NCBI RefSeq assembly: GCF_003325755.1
Contig: NZ_QORI02000030.1
Span: forward strand, 1 to 43,760
DNA length: 43,760 nucleotides
Direction of reading: 5' to 3'
Source of the DNA: Pseudomonas sp. SST3
Lineage (GTDB): Bacteria > Pseudomonadota > Gammaproteobacteria > Pseudomonadales > Pseudomonadaceae
Part shown: positions 34,591-43,182 of the stretch, one piece after another
How positions within the stretch are numbered: the first letter of the stretch is position 1
Layout: each line of letters opens with the position of its first letter
Notes under the pieces: model-generated
The model's database searches: none
Told to the model about the DNA's origin: nothing
The model's input: only the letters and a program-made list of their open reading frames with translations
Translations under genes and position numbers: made by a program

Positions 34591-34967
34591 CCAAATTCTT
34601 ATAAATAACTGACCGTGCACTCCAGTGCGCGACGGGGTAACTATTCCTGCCGTTTGGGTGGGCAAAGAAACGGCTACGGTCTCCGCAAACCCATCGTTTT
34701 TTTAAAGTTGACGCTGATGCGTTAACCTGATTTACCCAGCCACAAATAACACAACGGATATGCGCTAACTGAAAAGTTCAAGTGCAGGGGTACGTTTGGC
34801 TGTTATTTGCCTTCTAGCCGCAACCAAAGTTCATCCACGCACCAGGCAATCGCCAGGAAGGAGGTATCACGCCCGCTGTTTTTTACTTGCTGTACTCGAT
34901 TTTGATGTTTGCAATTCAGACCTATTTCAATAACCCGCAATGTGCGGATGCGTTATCGGAGGGGCAA
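34591..34967. other. Intergenic region before the wcaI-like gene
   Basis: About 377 bases with no supported gene. It contains a perfect Shine-Dalgarno sequence AAGGAGGT at 34858-34865 without an ATG, GTG or TTG at the proper distance. A promoter for the next gene may be here; none could be fixed by eye. Confidence 0.4.
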
Positions 34968-36329
34968 ATGAAATATCTTGTTTATGGCATAAATTACAGT
35001 CCTGAACTGACCGGGATCGGAAAGTACAGCGGGGAAATGGCTACATGGCTGGCCAAGCACGGACATGAAGTGCGAGTGGTGACTGCGCACCCGTATTATC
35101 CAGATTGGAAAGTTTTCCCCGGCCACGCGAACTGGCGTTATGCCAAGACCAGCGAAGACGGAGTTATGGTGATACGCTGCCCACTCTATGTGCCTGCCAA
35201 GTTAACCACCGTTAAGAGGCTTCTACACTTGGCTAGCTTTTCGTTTTTTTCCACATTTGCACTCTTCACTAACATTGGTTGGCGCCCCGATAAGATCATA
35301 CTCATAGTACCAACCATGTTTTGCGCTGCGCAGACAATACTGTATGCGAAGATAACCCGCGCGACCTCTGTATTGCATATCCAGGATTTCGAAGTTGACG
35401 CTATGTTCGGCCTGGGAATCTGCACTCGCAAGCGCGCTATGGGTTTCGCTTACAAGGCAGAGGCCTGGACGCTAAGAGCTTTTGATGAGATCTCCACCAT
35501 ATCGGGCGGTATGGTAGAACGCGCTCGGAGCAAAGGGGTGGAAGATCAGCGTCTTAGTCTATTTCCGAACTGGTCTGAAATTGGGCGATTCCAGGGTGTA
35601 TCGAGATCGGCCGCATTGTTGCTGAGACTGGGCATCAATCCCGACAAAAAGGTTTTGATGTATTCGGGCAATATTGGCGAAAAACAGGGTTTGGAATCGG
35701 TTATAGAGGCGGCGCAATTACTGGCCGCACGTGATGATCTCGTATTCATCATCATAGGTGAGGGGGCAGGGAAGAGCAGGTTGGTGGATAGTGTAAGGCG
35801 CAAAGGGCTGCAAAATGTTGTATTTGCGCCATTGCAATCATATGAAGACTTACCGGTGCTATTGGCATCGGCTGATTGTCACTTGGTGATACAACGTCGT
35901 GGCGCCGCCGACTCCGTATTGCCATCCAAACTAACCAATATTCTTGCCGTCGGCGGCAACGCCGTCATCACAGCAGACCCTACCACAAGCCTCGGCATGT
36001 TGTGTAACGAACATCCTGGAATAGCTGCGCTTGTCGAGCCGGAACGCCCGCTGGCACTTATAGAAGGAATTGAAAGGTGTATTAGAATGGCGGCGCCTAA
36101 CCGGGTCGCGATGGCATACGCAGAGGAGTTTCTGGATAAGGACCGGATCCTTGCGCGTTTTGTGGCTGGCAATACCCTGCAGCCCACCAGCGATCAGGTT
36201 GCATCGAATGAGGACGCGTTGTTCGGAGTAAAGGCCAGACCAGCTGAAGCCATAATTGGCTCACGGACTGACACCTTGCTTCCTACAAGAACGGCTTCAA
36301 CAACCCGTATTCTTCCTCTGGATGGATAG
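34968..36329 (+). CDS. WcaI-like glycosyltransferase (GT4)
   Basis: A 453-residue glycosyltransferase resembling colanic acid WcaI: YGINYSPELTGIGKYSGEMA, WLAKHGHEVRVVTAHPYYPD and the later FPNWSEIGRF are family signatures. The GT-B C-terminal part carries VLMYSGNIGEKQGLESVIEA and LPSKLTNILAVGGN. The last about 40 residues look disordered. The ATG at 34968 is chosen since GGAGGGG lies just upstream; in-frame codons further upstream lack a site. It follows a hairpin and a 435-base gap, so it may be a separate transcription unit of the same locus. It probably adds a fucosyl- or related residue, by analogy only. Confidence 0.9.
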   Translation: MKYLVYGINYSPELTGIGKYSGEMATWLAKHGHEVRVVTAHPYYPDWKVFPGHANWRYAKTSEDGVMVIRCPLYVPAKLTTVKRLLHLASFSFFSTFALFTNIGWRPDKIILIVPTMFCAAQTILYAKITRATSVLHIQDFEVDAMFGLGICTRKRAMGFAYKAEAWTLRAFDEISTISGGMVERARSKGVEDQRLSLFPNWSEIGRFQGVSRSAALLLRLGINPDKKVLMYSGNIGEKQGLESVIEAAQLLAARDDLVFIIIGEGAGKSRLVDSVRRKGLQNVVFAPLQSYEDLPVLLASADCHLVIQRRGAADSVLPSKLTNILAVGGNAVITADPTTSLGMLCNEHPGIAALVEPERPLALIEGIERCIRMAAPNRVAMAYAEEFLDKDRILARFVAGNTLQPTSDQVASNEDALFGVKARPAEAIIGSRTDTLLPTRTASTTRILPLDG

Positions 36330-36342
36330 GCCACATCCATAG

Positions 36343-37071
36343 TTAACGTCCTTTGGGCATTAGCCACCGCGCGATATTGCTGCATCGATGCGGGTTGTCA
36401 AAATGGAACAGGACGGTAGACCGCAGGGCCTGGGAATTACATGGCTCGTTCGCATGCAGGCTGCGGTAGCCCCAGAAAAAGTAAAGGTTTCCCGGTACAA
36501 GTGCGACTTTTATCGGACGTAGCAAGCCGAACGCGATCGCCCGCGTAACTAACCATTGACTGATACGGTTTTGGATCACAGCTTTTTCGAGCAAATTCAG
36601 TAATGCGCTACAACGCAGCTCGCGAATATTCGGAAGCAGCACAAAGCGTCCGCTCTCAGTGCTGTGCTCTGGTATGAAGACCGGTAACAGTATCGTCAAG
36701 GTGGTTGCGTCATAGTGGAATCTATTCGATTCGCCGGCGCTGTCTCGTCCTTGTAAACAACGTACGACCGTATGAATTTTCTCTGAAGGCGACGGCACAC
36801 GTCCCGTTCCGAGGCTATATACGCTCAGCAATAGCCGTTGAAACTCGCCCGAGCCCGCTAGCCGCTCAAACAGTGTTCCGGGAATATCAGGAGCACCTCT
36901 AATGGCGAAGCTTCTTTTTTCTCGAAGGTGGGCTTCTTTTTCTATATCGCTGCGGGCCATCCGAAGTTGCTCGTGACAAAGATAGTTCTCGATGAGCGCA
37001 ATGCCGACTTGGTTCAAGTCATTTGCTAGACGCGACACTGTATCCGCATCAACTTCCATAAAGGTTGGCAT
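36343..37071 (-). CDS. Putative 2-oxoglutarate/Fe(II) dioxygenase-like protein (phytanoyl-CoA dioxygenase type)
   Basis: A 242-residue protein I place in the 2OG-Fe(II) (PhyH-like) fold from motif arrangement: HYD (H119, D121) in RFHYDATTLTILLPVF, a distal His at 206 in GYRSLHANEP, and Arg 217 in RSTVLFHFDNP, with the double-stranded beta-helix core between. No close match to a named family is recognised. The ATG at 37071 is preferred (GGAG about ten bases upstream); a TTG at 37128 would extend it by 19 residues. It converges on the wcaI-like gene with a 13-base gap and is read toward the exopolysaccharide locus. It may modify a sugar, lipid or small molecule; role unknown. Confidence 0.6.
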   Translation of the reverse strand: MPTFMEVDADTVSRLANDLNQVGIALIENYLCHEQLRMARSDIEKEAHLREKRSFAIRGAPDIPGTLFERLAGSGEFQRLLLSVYSLGTGRVPSPSEKIHTVVRCLQGRDSAGESNRFHYDATTLTILLPVFIPEHSTESGRFVLLPNIRELRCSALLNLLEKAVIQNRISQWLVTRAIAFGLLRPIKVALVPGNLYFFWGYRSLHANEPCNSQALRSTVLFHFDNPHRCSNIARWLMPKGR

Positions 37072-37414
37072 TGGCTGGCGGCTCCACGCATCAGGATGGC
37101 GTTGGTTAAGCGGATTACTAGAAAACAAACGGGCGACGAAACGATAGCAGGCGATTTGCCCGGCGACATGCAGAATGTTCAGCTTCGGCTGGGTGTCAGC
37201 CGTGCGGCAATCCGAGCCGAGACTGAGCCGAGTTACTGCTTTTTACAGCGCTTGCGACCAAGAGAGCTGGCGAGCTCCAGGTCTATCAGTTCGCATAATG
37301 CATATTATGTTAAATAGACAATATGAATTCTATGCTCATACGCGCTTTACCCTGGTTCCCGCTTGGCACCTTTCGATTTTCCGGCGGTAAGCGAGACGTA
37401 TCCACGCATCTGGA
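37072..37414. other. Intergenic stretch upstream of the dioxygenase-like gene
   Basis: About 340 bases between the dioxygenase-like gene and the end of xylR, AT-rich around 37290-37330. It must carry the promoter of the minus-strand dioxygenase-like gene. I see no gene, repeat or clear terminator. Confidence 0.4.
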
Positions 37415-38602
37415 TCACTGCATCGCTACGTTGGCGGCTTGCTGGTATTCGCGCGGCGTACATCCGAACTCGCGCCGAAACACGGCATGCAGGTACTGCG
37501 CAGATTTGAAGCCACAGTGTTGAGCAATATCCACCATCGTCGAATCGGTGTTTTCCAGCCTGCTCGTAGCAGCCTCCAGTTTGAAACGCAGAATTTCGTC
37601 ATGCACGCTGCATCCTCGGGCTTTGCGAAAATGCGACTCCAACGATGAACGCGACACGCCCACATAGGCCGCCACCTGCGCTGTCTTGATGCCCTGGCAA
37701 GCGTATTGGCGGATAAACAACAGCGCCCGCATGACGTACGGGTTACCCAATGGCTGATGCAGGCTCGATAGCTGTACGTTGACCGCATCAGGCGGTATCA
37801 GTATGTGCGTGCTGGCCGACGGCACACCGTGCAGCATTTGATGGAGCAGATGCGCAGCGGTCCGGCCCATGGTTTCGGTGCCCTGAACGACCGAGCTCAA
37901 AGGCACCCGGGTCAGGCTGCGTGTCAGCGGGTCGTTGTCGATACCGATCAACGCCACTTGCTCCGGCACTGTGATCCCGGCGGTCAGGCAGGCTTGCAGC
38001 AACTGCCGGGCGCGAGCATCCGTCACGGCGATGATGCCAATGGGTTTGGGCAGGCTTTGCAGCCAGGCGATCTGCTGTTCGACGGCGCTGTCCCAAAGCG
38101 GCGCGCTGGTACCCATTCCGCGATAGACCTCGGCATGCAAGCCATCGCGTTTCATCAATTGGCAAAACACCTTTTCTCGTTCCTGCGCCCAACGATTGGC
38201 CTGTGCTTCAGGCAGGCTGAAGCAGGCAAAACGCCTCAGCCCGGCCTCGATCAGGTGCTCGTATGCCAGCGTTATCAACGCTTTGTTATCGGTGGCGACG
38301 TACGGAATACCCGTCGGATAAGCGCGCTCGTCCTGATAGGAACCGCCTACCGCCACAACGGGCACCTTGATGTCGGACACCGCCTCGCCAATCATCGGAT
38401 CATCGAAGTCGGCGATGATCCCGTCCCCCTGCCAGCGCTCGATCCCTTTCAGCCGACAGTGGAAATCCTCCTCGAGAAACAGATCCCAGGATGCTCGAGT
38501 GCTGCTCAAGTAGTTACCGATGCCGCTGATGATGCCGCGGTCGTAGATCTTGCTGCCGTTGAACAGCAGAGCAATACGGTGAACGAGCGGTACGGTTTTC
38601 AT
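37415..38602 (-). CDS. xylR: Xylose operon activator XylR (AraC family)
   Basis: A 395-residue regulator: an N-terminal LacI/periplasmic-binding-like xylose-sensing domain (HRIALLFNGSKIYDRGIISG, GIIADFDDPMIGEAV, VALIGIDNDPLTRSLTRVPL) fused to a C-terminal AraC helix-turn-helix pair (AQVAAYVGVSRSSLESHFRK and DIAQHCGFKSAQYLHAVFRR). The layout matches E. coli XylR. The ATG at 38602 has AGGACAAG upstream. It is divergent from xylA, with the shared control region between them, and should activate xylAFGH when xylose is bound. Confidence 0.94.
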   Translation of the reverse strand: MKTVPLVHRIALLFNGSKIYDRGIISGIGNYLSSTRASWDLFLEEDFHCRLKGIERWQGDGIIADFDDPMIGEAVSDIKVPVVAVGGSYQDERAYPTGIPYVATDNKALITLAYEHLIEAGLRRFACFSLPEAQANRWAQEREKVFCQLMKRDGLHAEVYRGMGTSAPLWDSAVEQQIAWLQSLPKPIGIIAVTDARARQLLQACLTAGITVPEQVALIGIDNDPLTRSLTRVPLSSVVQGTETMGRTAAHLLHQMLHGVPSASTHILIPPDAVNVQLSSLHQPLGNPYVMRALLFIRQYACQGIKTAQVAAYVGVSRSSLESHFRKARGCSVHDEILRFKLEAATSRLENTDSTMVDIAQHCGFKSAQYLHAVFRREFGCTPREYQQAANVAMQ

Positions 38603-38745
38603 TGTTCTTGTCCTGAGCCGTTCAGTCCCTAAGCGGTAGTAAAGGCTAGGTCAAAATCGAACCCTGGGTTGGTGACTTTCGTACTAATTACCCATAGGGC
38701 CGTTGCTAGTATCGGGACACCGCCAAGAACAAAAGGACATTGCAA
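38603..38745. promoter_or_regulatory. xylR-xylA divergent control region
   Basis: 143 bases between the divergent starts. A TAGTAT at 38707-38712 could be the -10 of xylA; no good -35 lies 17 bases before it, which fits an activator-dependent promoter. XylR sites are expected upstream, but I could not identify the repeats with certainty. Confidence 0.4.
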
Positions 38746-40062
38746 GTGCCCTACTTCCCCGATGTCGAAAAGATTCGCTATCAAGGCACCGCCAGCGATT
38801 CGCCCCTAGCTTTCCGCTACTACGATGCCGACAAGCTCATCCTCGGCAAACCCATGCGTGAGCATCTGCGCATGGCGGTCTGTTATTGGCACAGCTTCGT
38901 CTGGCCAGGCTCCGATGTGTTCGGAGCTGGTACGTTCAAGCGTCCGTGGCAGCAGCTTGCAGATCCGATGGAAATGGCGATGGGTAAGGCGGAGGCTGCA
39001 TTCGAGTTCTTCTCCAAACTCGGAATCGACTACTACTGCTTCCACGACACGGATGTTGCCCCGGAAGGCAACTCGCTCAAGGAGTACCGCAACCACTTCG
39101 CGCAGATGATCGACCATCTGGAACGCCATCAGGAAGAAAGCGGAATCAAGTTGTTGTGGGGTACCGCCAATTGCTTCAGCAACCCACGCTTTGCCGCCGG
39201 CGCCGCCAGCAATCCTGATCCGGAAGTGTTCGCCTGCACCGCCGCTCAGGTGTTTAGCGCCATGAACGCCACTCAACGCCTCAACGGATCGAACTACGTG
39301 TTGTGGGGCGGCCGTGAAGGCTACGAAACCCTGCTCAACACCGACTTGAAACGCGAACGCGAGCAACTGGGCCGGTTCATGCGCATGGCGGTCGAGCACA
39401 AGCACAAGATCGGTTTCAAGGGCGACCTGCTGATCGAGCCCAAGCCCCAGGAGCCAACCAAGCATCAGTACGACTACGACAGCGCCACCGTATTCGGCTT
39501 CTTGCATCAGTTCGGCCTGGAAAACGAAATCAAGGTCAACATCGAGGCCAACCACGCGACCCTCGCGGGCCATAGCTTCCATCACGAAATCGCAACGGCA
39601 GTTTCGTTGGGGATTTTCGGGAGCATCGACGCCAACCGCGGTGATCCACAGAACGGCTGGGATACCGATCAGTTTCCCAACAGCGTCGAAGGAATGACCC
39701 TGGCCATCTATGAAATTCTCAAAGCCGGTGGCTTCCAGAATGGCGGGTTCAACTTCGACGCCAAGGTGCGTCGGCAGAGCCTCGACGAGGTCGATCTGTT
39801 CTATGGTCACGTCGCCGCGATGGATGTCCTCGCCCTGTCCCTGGAGCGCGCGGCAGCCATGGTGCAGAACGACCGACTCCAGCAGCTAAAGGATCAACGC
39901 TACGCCGGCTGGCAGCAGCCGTTTGGACAGGCAGTGCTGGCGGGCGAGTTCAGCCTCGAATCGTTGGCCGAACATGCTTTCGCCAACGAACTGAATCCGC
40001 AGGCAGTAAGCGGTCGTCAGGAGATGCTCGAAAACGTGGTCAACCAGTTCATCTACCCCTGA
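38746..40062 (+). CDS. xylA: Xylose isomerase XylA
   Basis: A 438-residue class II xylose isomerase (D-xylose to D-xylulose, metal dependent, cytosolic). Signatures are [16 protein letters not shown] (catalytic His-Asp pair), [14 protein letters not shown], and [20 protein letters not shown] with its metal-binding acids. The start is probably GTG at 38746 ([14 protein letters not shown]), with AGGA eight bases upstream; a TTG at 38740 lies too close to that site. Divergent from xylR and first in the xyl operon. No xylulokinase gene (xylB) is in the window. Confidence 0.95.
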   Translation: MPYFPDVEKIRYQGTASDSPLAFRYYDADKLILGKPMREHLRMAVCYWHSFVWPGSDVFGAGTFKRPWQQLADPMEMAMGKAEAAFEFFSKLGIDYYCFHDTDVAPEGNSLKEYRNHFAQMIDHLERHQEESGIKLLWGTANCFSNPRFAAGAASNPDPEVFACTAAQVFSAMNATQRLNGSNYVLWGGREGYETLLNTDLKREREQLGRFMRMAVEHKHKIGFKGDLLIEPKPQEPTKHQYDYDSATVFGFLHQFGLENEIKVNIEANHATLAGHSFHHEIATAVSLGIFGSIDANRGDPQNGWDTDQFPNSVEGMTLAIYEILKAGGFQNGGFNFDAKVRRQSLDEVDLFYGHVAAMDVLALSLERAAAMVQNDRLQQLKDQRYAGWQQPFGQAVLAGEFSLESLAEHAFANELNPQAVSGRQEMLENVVNQFIYP

Positions 40063-40196
40063 CAGCACCCGGTCGGCGTCACGCGGTTACATTCTCGCGA
40101 CAATTCGTTACTCGCGGCGCCGTTCGACTTTCTACTGTTCTATAGCACCCCAATCGTCAGGCAGTGTCTCCAACAACAATAAAAGGACGCACCACC

Positions 40197-41198
40197 ATGA
40201 AAACAGTAACGCGCATGCTCCTCGCCGGGGCCCTCGCCCTCTTCTCGCTCCCTCTGTTGGCCGATCCCGCCAACCCGAAAATCGGCTTTTCCATCGATGA
40301 CCTGCGCCTGGAGCGCTGGGCTCGGGACCGTGACTACTTCGTCGCGGCAGCCGAGGAAATGGGCGCCAAAGTCTACGTTCAGTCGGCCGACGCCAATGAG
40401 CAGAAGCAGATCTCGCAGATCGAAAACCTCATCTCTCGCGGTGTCGATGTGGTCGTCATCGTGCCGTTCAACGCAACCGTGCTGACCAACGCCGTAGCCG
40501 AAGCCAAACGAGCCGGGATCAAGGTGGTCTCCTACGACCGGCTGATTCTGAACGCCGATATAGACGCGTACATCTCATTCGACAACGAAAAGGTCGGTGA
40601 ACTGCAGGCCCAGGGCGTGCTGCAGGCGGCACCCAAGGGCAACTACTTCCTCCTCGGTGGCGCCCCCACGGACAACAACGCCAAAGTGCTGCGTGAAGGA
40701 CAGATGAAGGTCTTGCAGCCGGCGATCGACAAGGGCGACGTCAAGATCGTCGGGCAACAGTGGGTCAAGGAATGGAGCCCGACCGAAGCGCTCAGCATCG
40801 TTGAAAACGCCCTTACCCGAAACGACAACAAGATCGATGGCATCGTCGCCTCCAATGACGCCACGGCAGGGGGCGCTATCCAGGCGCTGGCGGCGCAGAA
40901 GCTGGCCGGCAAGGTGCCAATTTCCGGCCAGGATGCCGACCTGGCGGCGGTCAAGCGGGTAATCGGAGGCACCCAGACCATGACCGTCTACAAGCCGCTG
41001 AAACTGATCGCCTCGGAAGCCGCCAAGCTCTCGGTGCAGCTGGCACGCAACGAGAAGCCTGCTTACAGCTCCCAGCTCGACAACGGCGCCAAGCAAGTCG
41101 ACACCATCCTGCTCACCCCTACTCTGTTGACGCGCGACAACATCGATCTGCTGGAAAAGGACGGCTTCTACACCAAGGCACAGATCGCCGGGCAATGA
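40197..41198 (+). CDS. xylF: D-xylose ABC transporter substrate-binding protein XylF
   Basis: A 333-residue periplasmic sugar-binding protein. Signal peptide MKTVTRMLLAGALALFSLPL with cleavage after LLA, then a binding fold opening NPKIGFSIDDLRLERWARDR and containing VVVIVPFNATVLTNAVAEAK, VSYDRLILNADIDAYISFDN and SNDATAGGAIQALAAQ. All are typical of XylF. The ATG at 40197 follows AAGGAC; an earlier in-frame ATG lacks support. It should deliver xylose to the XylG/XylH transporter, whose permease gene is broken here. Confidence 0.95.
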   Translation: MKTVTRMLLAGALALFSLPLLADPANPKIGFSIDDLRLERWARDRDYFVAAAEEMGAKVYVQSADANEQKQISQIENLISRGVDVVVIVPFNATVLTNAVAEAKRAGIKVVSYDRLILNADIDAYISFDNEKVGELQAQGVLQAAPKGNYFLLGGAPTDNNAKVLREGQMKVLQPAIDKGDVKIVGQQWVKEWSPTEALSIVENALTRNDNKIDGIVASNDATAGGAIQALAAQKLAGKVPISGQDADLAAVKRVIGGTQTMTVYKPLKLIASEAAKLSVQLARNEKPAYSSQLDNGAKQVDTILLTPTLLTRDNIDLLEKDGFYTKAQIAGQ

Positions 41199-41200
41199 TC

Positions 41201-41221
41201 GTCGAGCTGAGCAGACTCGAC
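41201..41221 (+). other. Hairpin between xylF and xylG
   Basis: Six-base inverted repeat GTCGAG / CTCGAC with a nine-base loop, three bases after the xylF stop, without a T tract. Such structures behind binding-protein genes can stabilise the upstream transcript and give more binding protein than transporter. By-eye call. Confidence 0.3.
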
Positions 41222-41303
41222 TGACGACCCGACCGCGACCCACGTGGATTGGCAGGTGCCCTCCTGCCGCTCCCCGCCCGTTGCTTATCTGTGAGTACCT
41301 CCC

Positions 41304-42860
41304 GTGACCGATTACCTGCTGCAAATGGACGGCATCGTCAAAGCCTTCAACGGTGTCAAAGCCCTTAACGGCATCGATATCAAGATCAAGCCTGGCGAAT
41401 GCGTCGGCCTGTGCGGTGAGAATGGCGCCGGCAAGTCCACGCTGATGAAAGTGCTCTCGGGCGTCTATCCCTACGGCACCTGGGACGGTGAAATTCGCTG
41501 GGACGGTCAGCCGCTCCGGGCGAAATCAATCAACGAAACCGAAGCGGCCGGAATCGTCATCATCCATCAGGAGCTGACGCTGGTTCCGGACCTGTCGGTG
41601 GTCGAAAACATCTTCATGGGCCACGAGCTGACCCTGCCCGGCGGGCGCATGAACTATCCGGCGATGATCCACCGCGCCGAAGCCCTGATGCGTGAACTCA
41701 AGGTGCCAGACATGAACGTCTCGCTGCCGGTGTCGCAGTACGGCGGTGGCTACCAGCAGCTGGTGGAAATCGCCAAGGCATTGAACAAGCAAGCGCGGCT
41801 GCTGATCCTCGACGAGCCTTCATCCGCCCTCACCCGCTCGGAAATCGAGGTGTTGCTGGACATCATCCGCGACCTCAAGGCCAAGGGCGTAGCCTGCGTC
41901 TATATCTCCCACAAACTCGACGAAGTGGCGGCCGTGTGCGACACCATTTCGGTGATCCGCGACGGCCAACACATCGCAACGACCGCCATGGCGGACATGG
42001 ATATTCCGAAAATCATCGCCCAGATGGTGGGACGGGAGATGAGCAACCTCTACCCCACCGATCCCCACGACATCGGCGAGGTGATCTTCGAGGCGCGCCA
42101 CGTCACCTGCTATGACGTCGACAACCCCAAGCGCAAACGGGTCGATGACATTTCCTTCGTTCTCAAGCGCGGGGAAATCCTCGGCATCGCCGGGCTGGTC
42201 GGTGCCGGCCGCACGGAGCTGGTGTCGGCGCTTTTCGGCTCCTATCCGGGCCGGTACGAAGCGGAAGTCCTGCTAGAGGGCAAGCCTATCGACACCCGCA
42301 CGCCACTCAAGTCCATCCGCGCCGGGCTGTGCATGGTTCCCGAAGACCGCAAGCGCCAAGGCATCGTCCCGGACCTGAGCGTCGGCCAGAACATCACCCT
42401 GGCGGTGCTGAAAAACTACGCGAGGATGACCCGCATTGATGCCGAAGCCGAACTGAGCAGCATCGACAAGGAAATCGCGCGCATGCACCTCAAGACCGCG
42501 AGCCCATTTCTGCCGATCACCAGCCTCTCCGGCGGCAATCAGCAAAAGGCCGTGTTGGCCAAGATGCTTCTGACCCGGCCCCGCGTGCTGATTCTCGACG
42601 AACCCACCCGCGGGGTCGACGTTGGCGCCAAGTACGAGATCTACAAGCTGATGGGCGCGCTGGCGGCCGAAGGTGTGTCGATCATCATGGTGTCCTCGGA
42701 GCTGGCCGAAGTGCTCGGCGTTTCCGATCGTGTCCTGGTGATCGGCGAAGGTCAGTTGCGCGGTGACTTCGTTAATCACGAACTCACCCAGGAACAGGTG
42801 CTCGCCGCCGCGCTCAGCCAACCCGCTGGCTATCACAACACTGACCGGAAGTCGGCGTAG
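41304..42860 (+). CDS. xylG: D-xylose ABC transporter ATP-binding protein XylG
   Basis: A 518-residue double-cassette ATPase of the sugar ABC family. The first cassette has Walker [21 protein letters not shown], signature [15 protein letters not shown] and Walker [13 protein letters not shown]; the second has a degenerate Walker [21 protein letters not shown], signature [16 protein letters not shown] and Walker [16 protein letters not shown] degenerate second Walker A is normal for this family. The start is GTG at 41304 ([15 protein letters not shown]). Its stop TAG is followed directly by the xylH ATG. It powers xylose uptake with XylF and XylH. Confidence 0.95.
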   Translation: MTDYLLQMDGIVKAFNGVKALNGIDIKIKPGECVGLCGENGAGKSTLMKVLSGVYPYGTWDGEIRWDGQPLRAKSINETEAAGIVIIHQELTLVPDLSVVENIFMGHELTLPGGRMNYPAMIHRAEALMRELKVPDMNVSLPVSQYGGGYQQLVEIAKALNKQARLLILDEPSSALTRSEIEVLLDIIRDLKAKGVACVYISHKLDEVAAVCDTISVIRDGQHIATTAMADMDIPKIIAQMVGREMSNLYPTDPHDIGEVIFEARHVTCYDVDNPKRKRVDDISFVLKRGEILGIAGLVGAGRTELVSALFGSYPGRYEAEVLLEGKPIDTRTPLKSIRAGLCMVPEDRKRQGIVPDLSVGQNITLAVLKNYARMTRIDAEAELSSIDKEIARMHLKTASPFLPITSLSGGNQQKAVLAKMLLTRPRVLILDEPTRGVDVGAKYEIYKLMGALAAEGVSIIMVSSELAEVLGVSDRVLVIGEGQLRGDFVNHELTQEQVLAAALSQPAGYHNTDRKSA

Positions 42861-43047
42861 ATGAATAACGTCAAACAATTCTTCACCCGCTACAAGATGC
42901 TCGCGCTGGTGATCGCGGTAACCGTTATCTGGTTGTTCTTCGGTTGGCAAACCGAGGGCGGGTTTCTGACCCCGCGCAACCTCTCCAACCTGCTGCGGCA
43001 GATGTCGATCACCGGAATTCTCGCCTGCGGCATGGTGCTGGTGATTA
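42861..43047 (+). pseudogene. xylH: XylH, xylose ABC permease, truncated by transposon
   Basis: The first about 62 codons of xylH are normal: a hydrophobic helix (MLALVIAVTVIWLFFGW), PRNLSNLLRQMSITGILACG and MVLVI, where the family would continue into SGEIDLSVGS. At about 43047 the sequence changes to transposon end, and the frame then runs to a stop at 43092. Native XylH is near 390 residues, so over 80 percent is cut off here; the remainder presumably lies beyond the element, outside the window. Start ATG 42861 abuts the xylG stop. Confidence 0.92.
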
Positions 43048-43048
43048 G

Positions 43049-43086
43049 GGGGTCATGCCGAGATATAAGGAAAATTCACTCACTTC
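43049..43086 (+). repeat. Terminal inverted repeat of the Tn3-family element
   Basis: Starts GGGGTC, the hallmark of Tn3-family ends, and spans the usual 38 bases to about 43086 (contains GCCGAGATATAAGG and CACTCACTTC). The exact first base is uncertain because five Gs run from 43048 to 43052. The partner copy is outside the window. Confidence 0.75.
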
Positions 43087-43182
43087 GCACGTAACGTGTT
43101 GATGCCAAGAGAATTTACCAAGTCGACCGCACAGCCTCTGATCGTGGACTATCTTTTCTGACTCCTCAGAAAAGGAGTTCCT

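Noticed and set aside
38806..39810. Minus-strand open frame of 334 codons opposite xylA
   Set aside because: Antisense to a confidently assigned xylose isomerase; no domain of its own.
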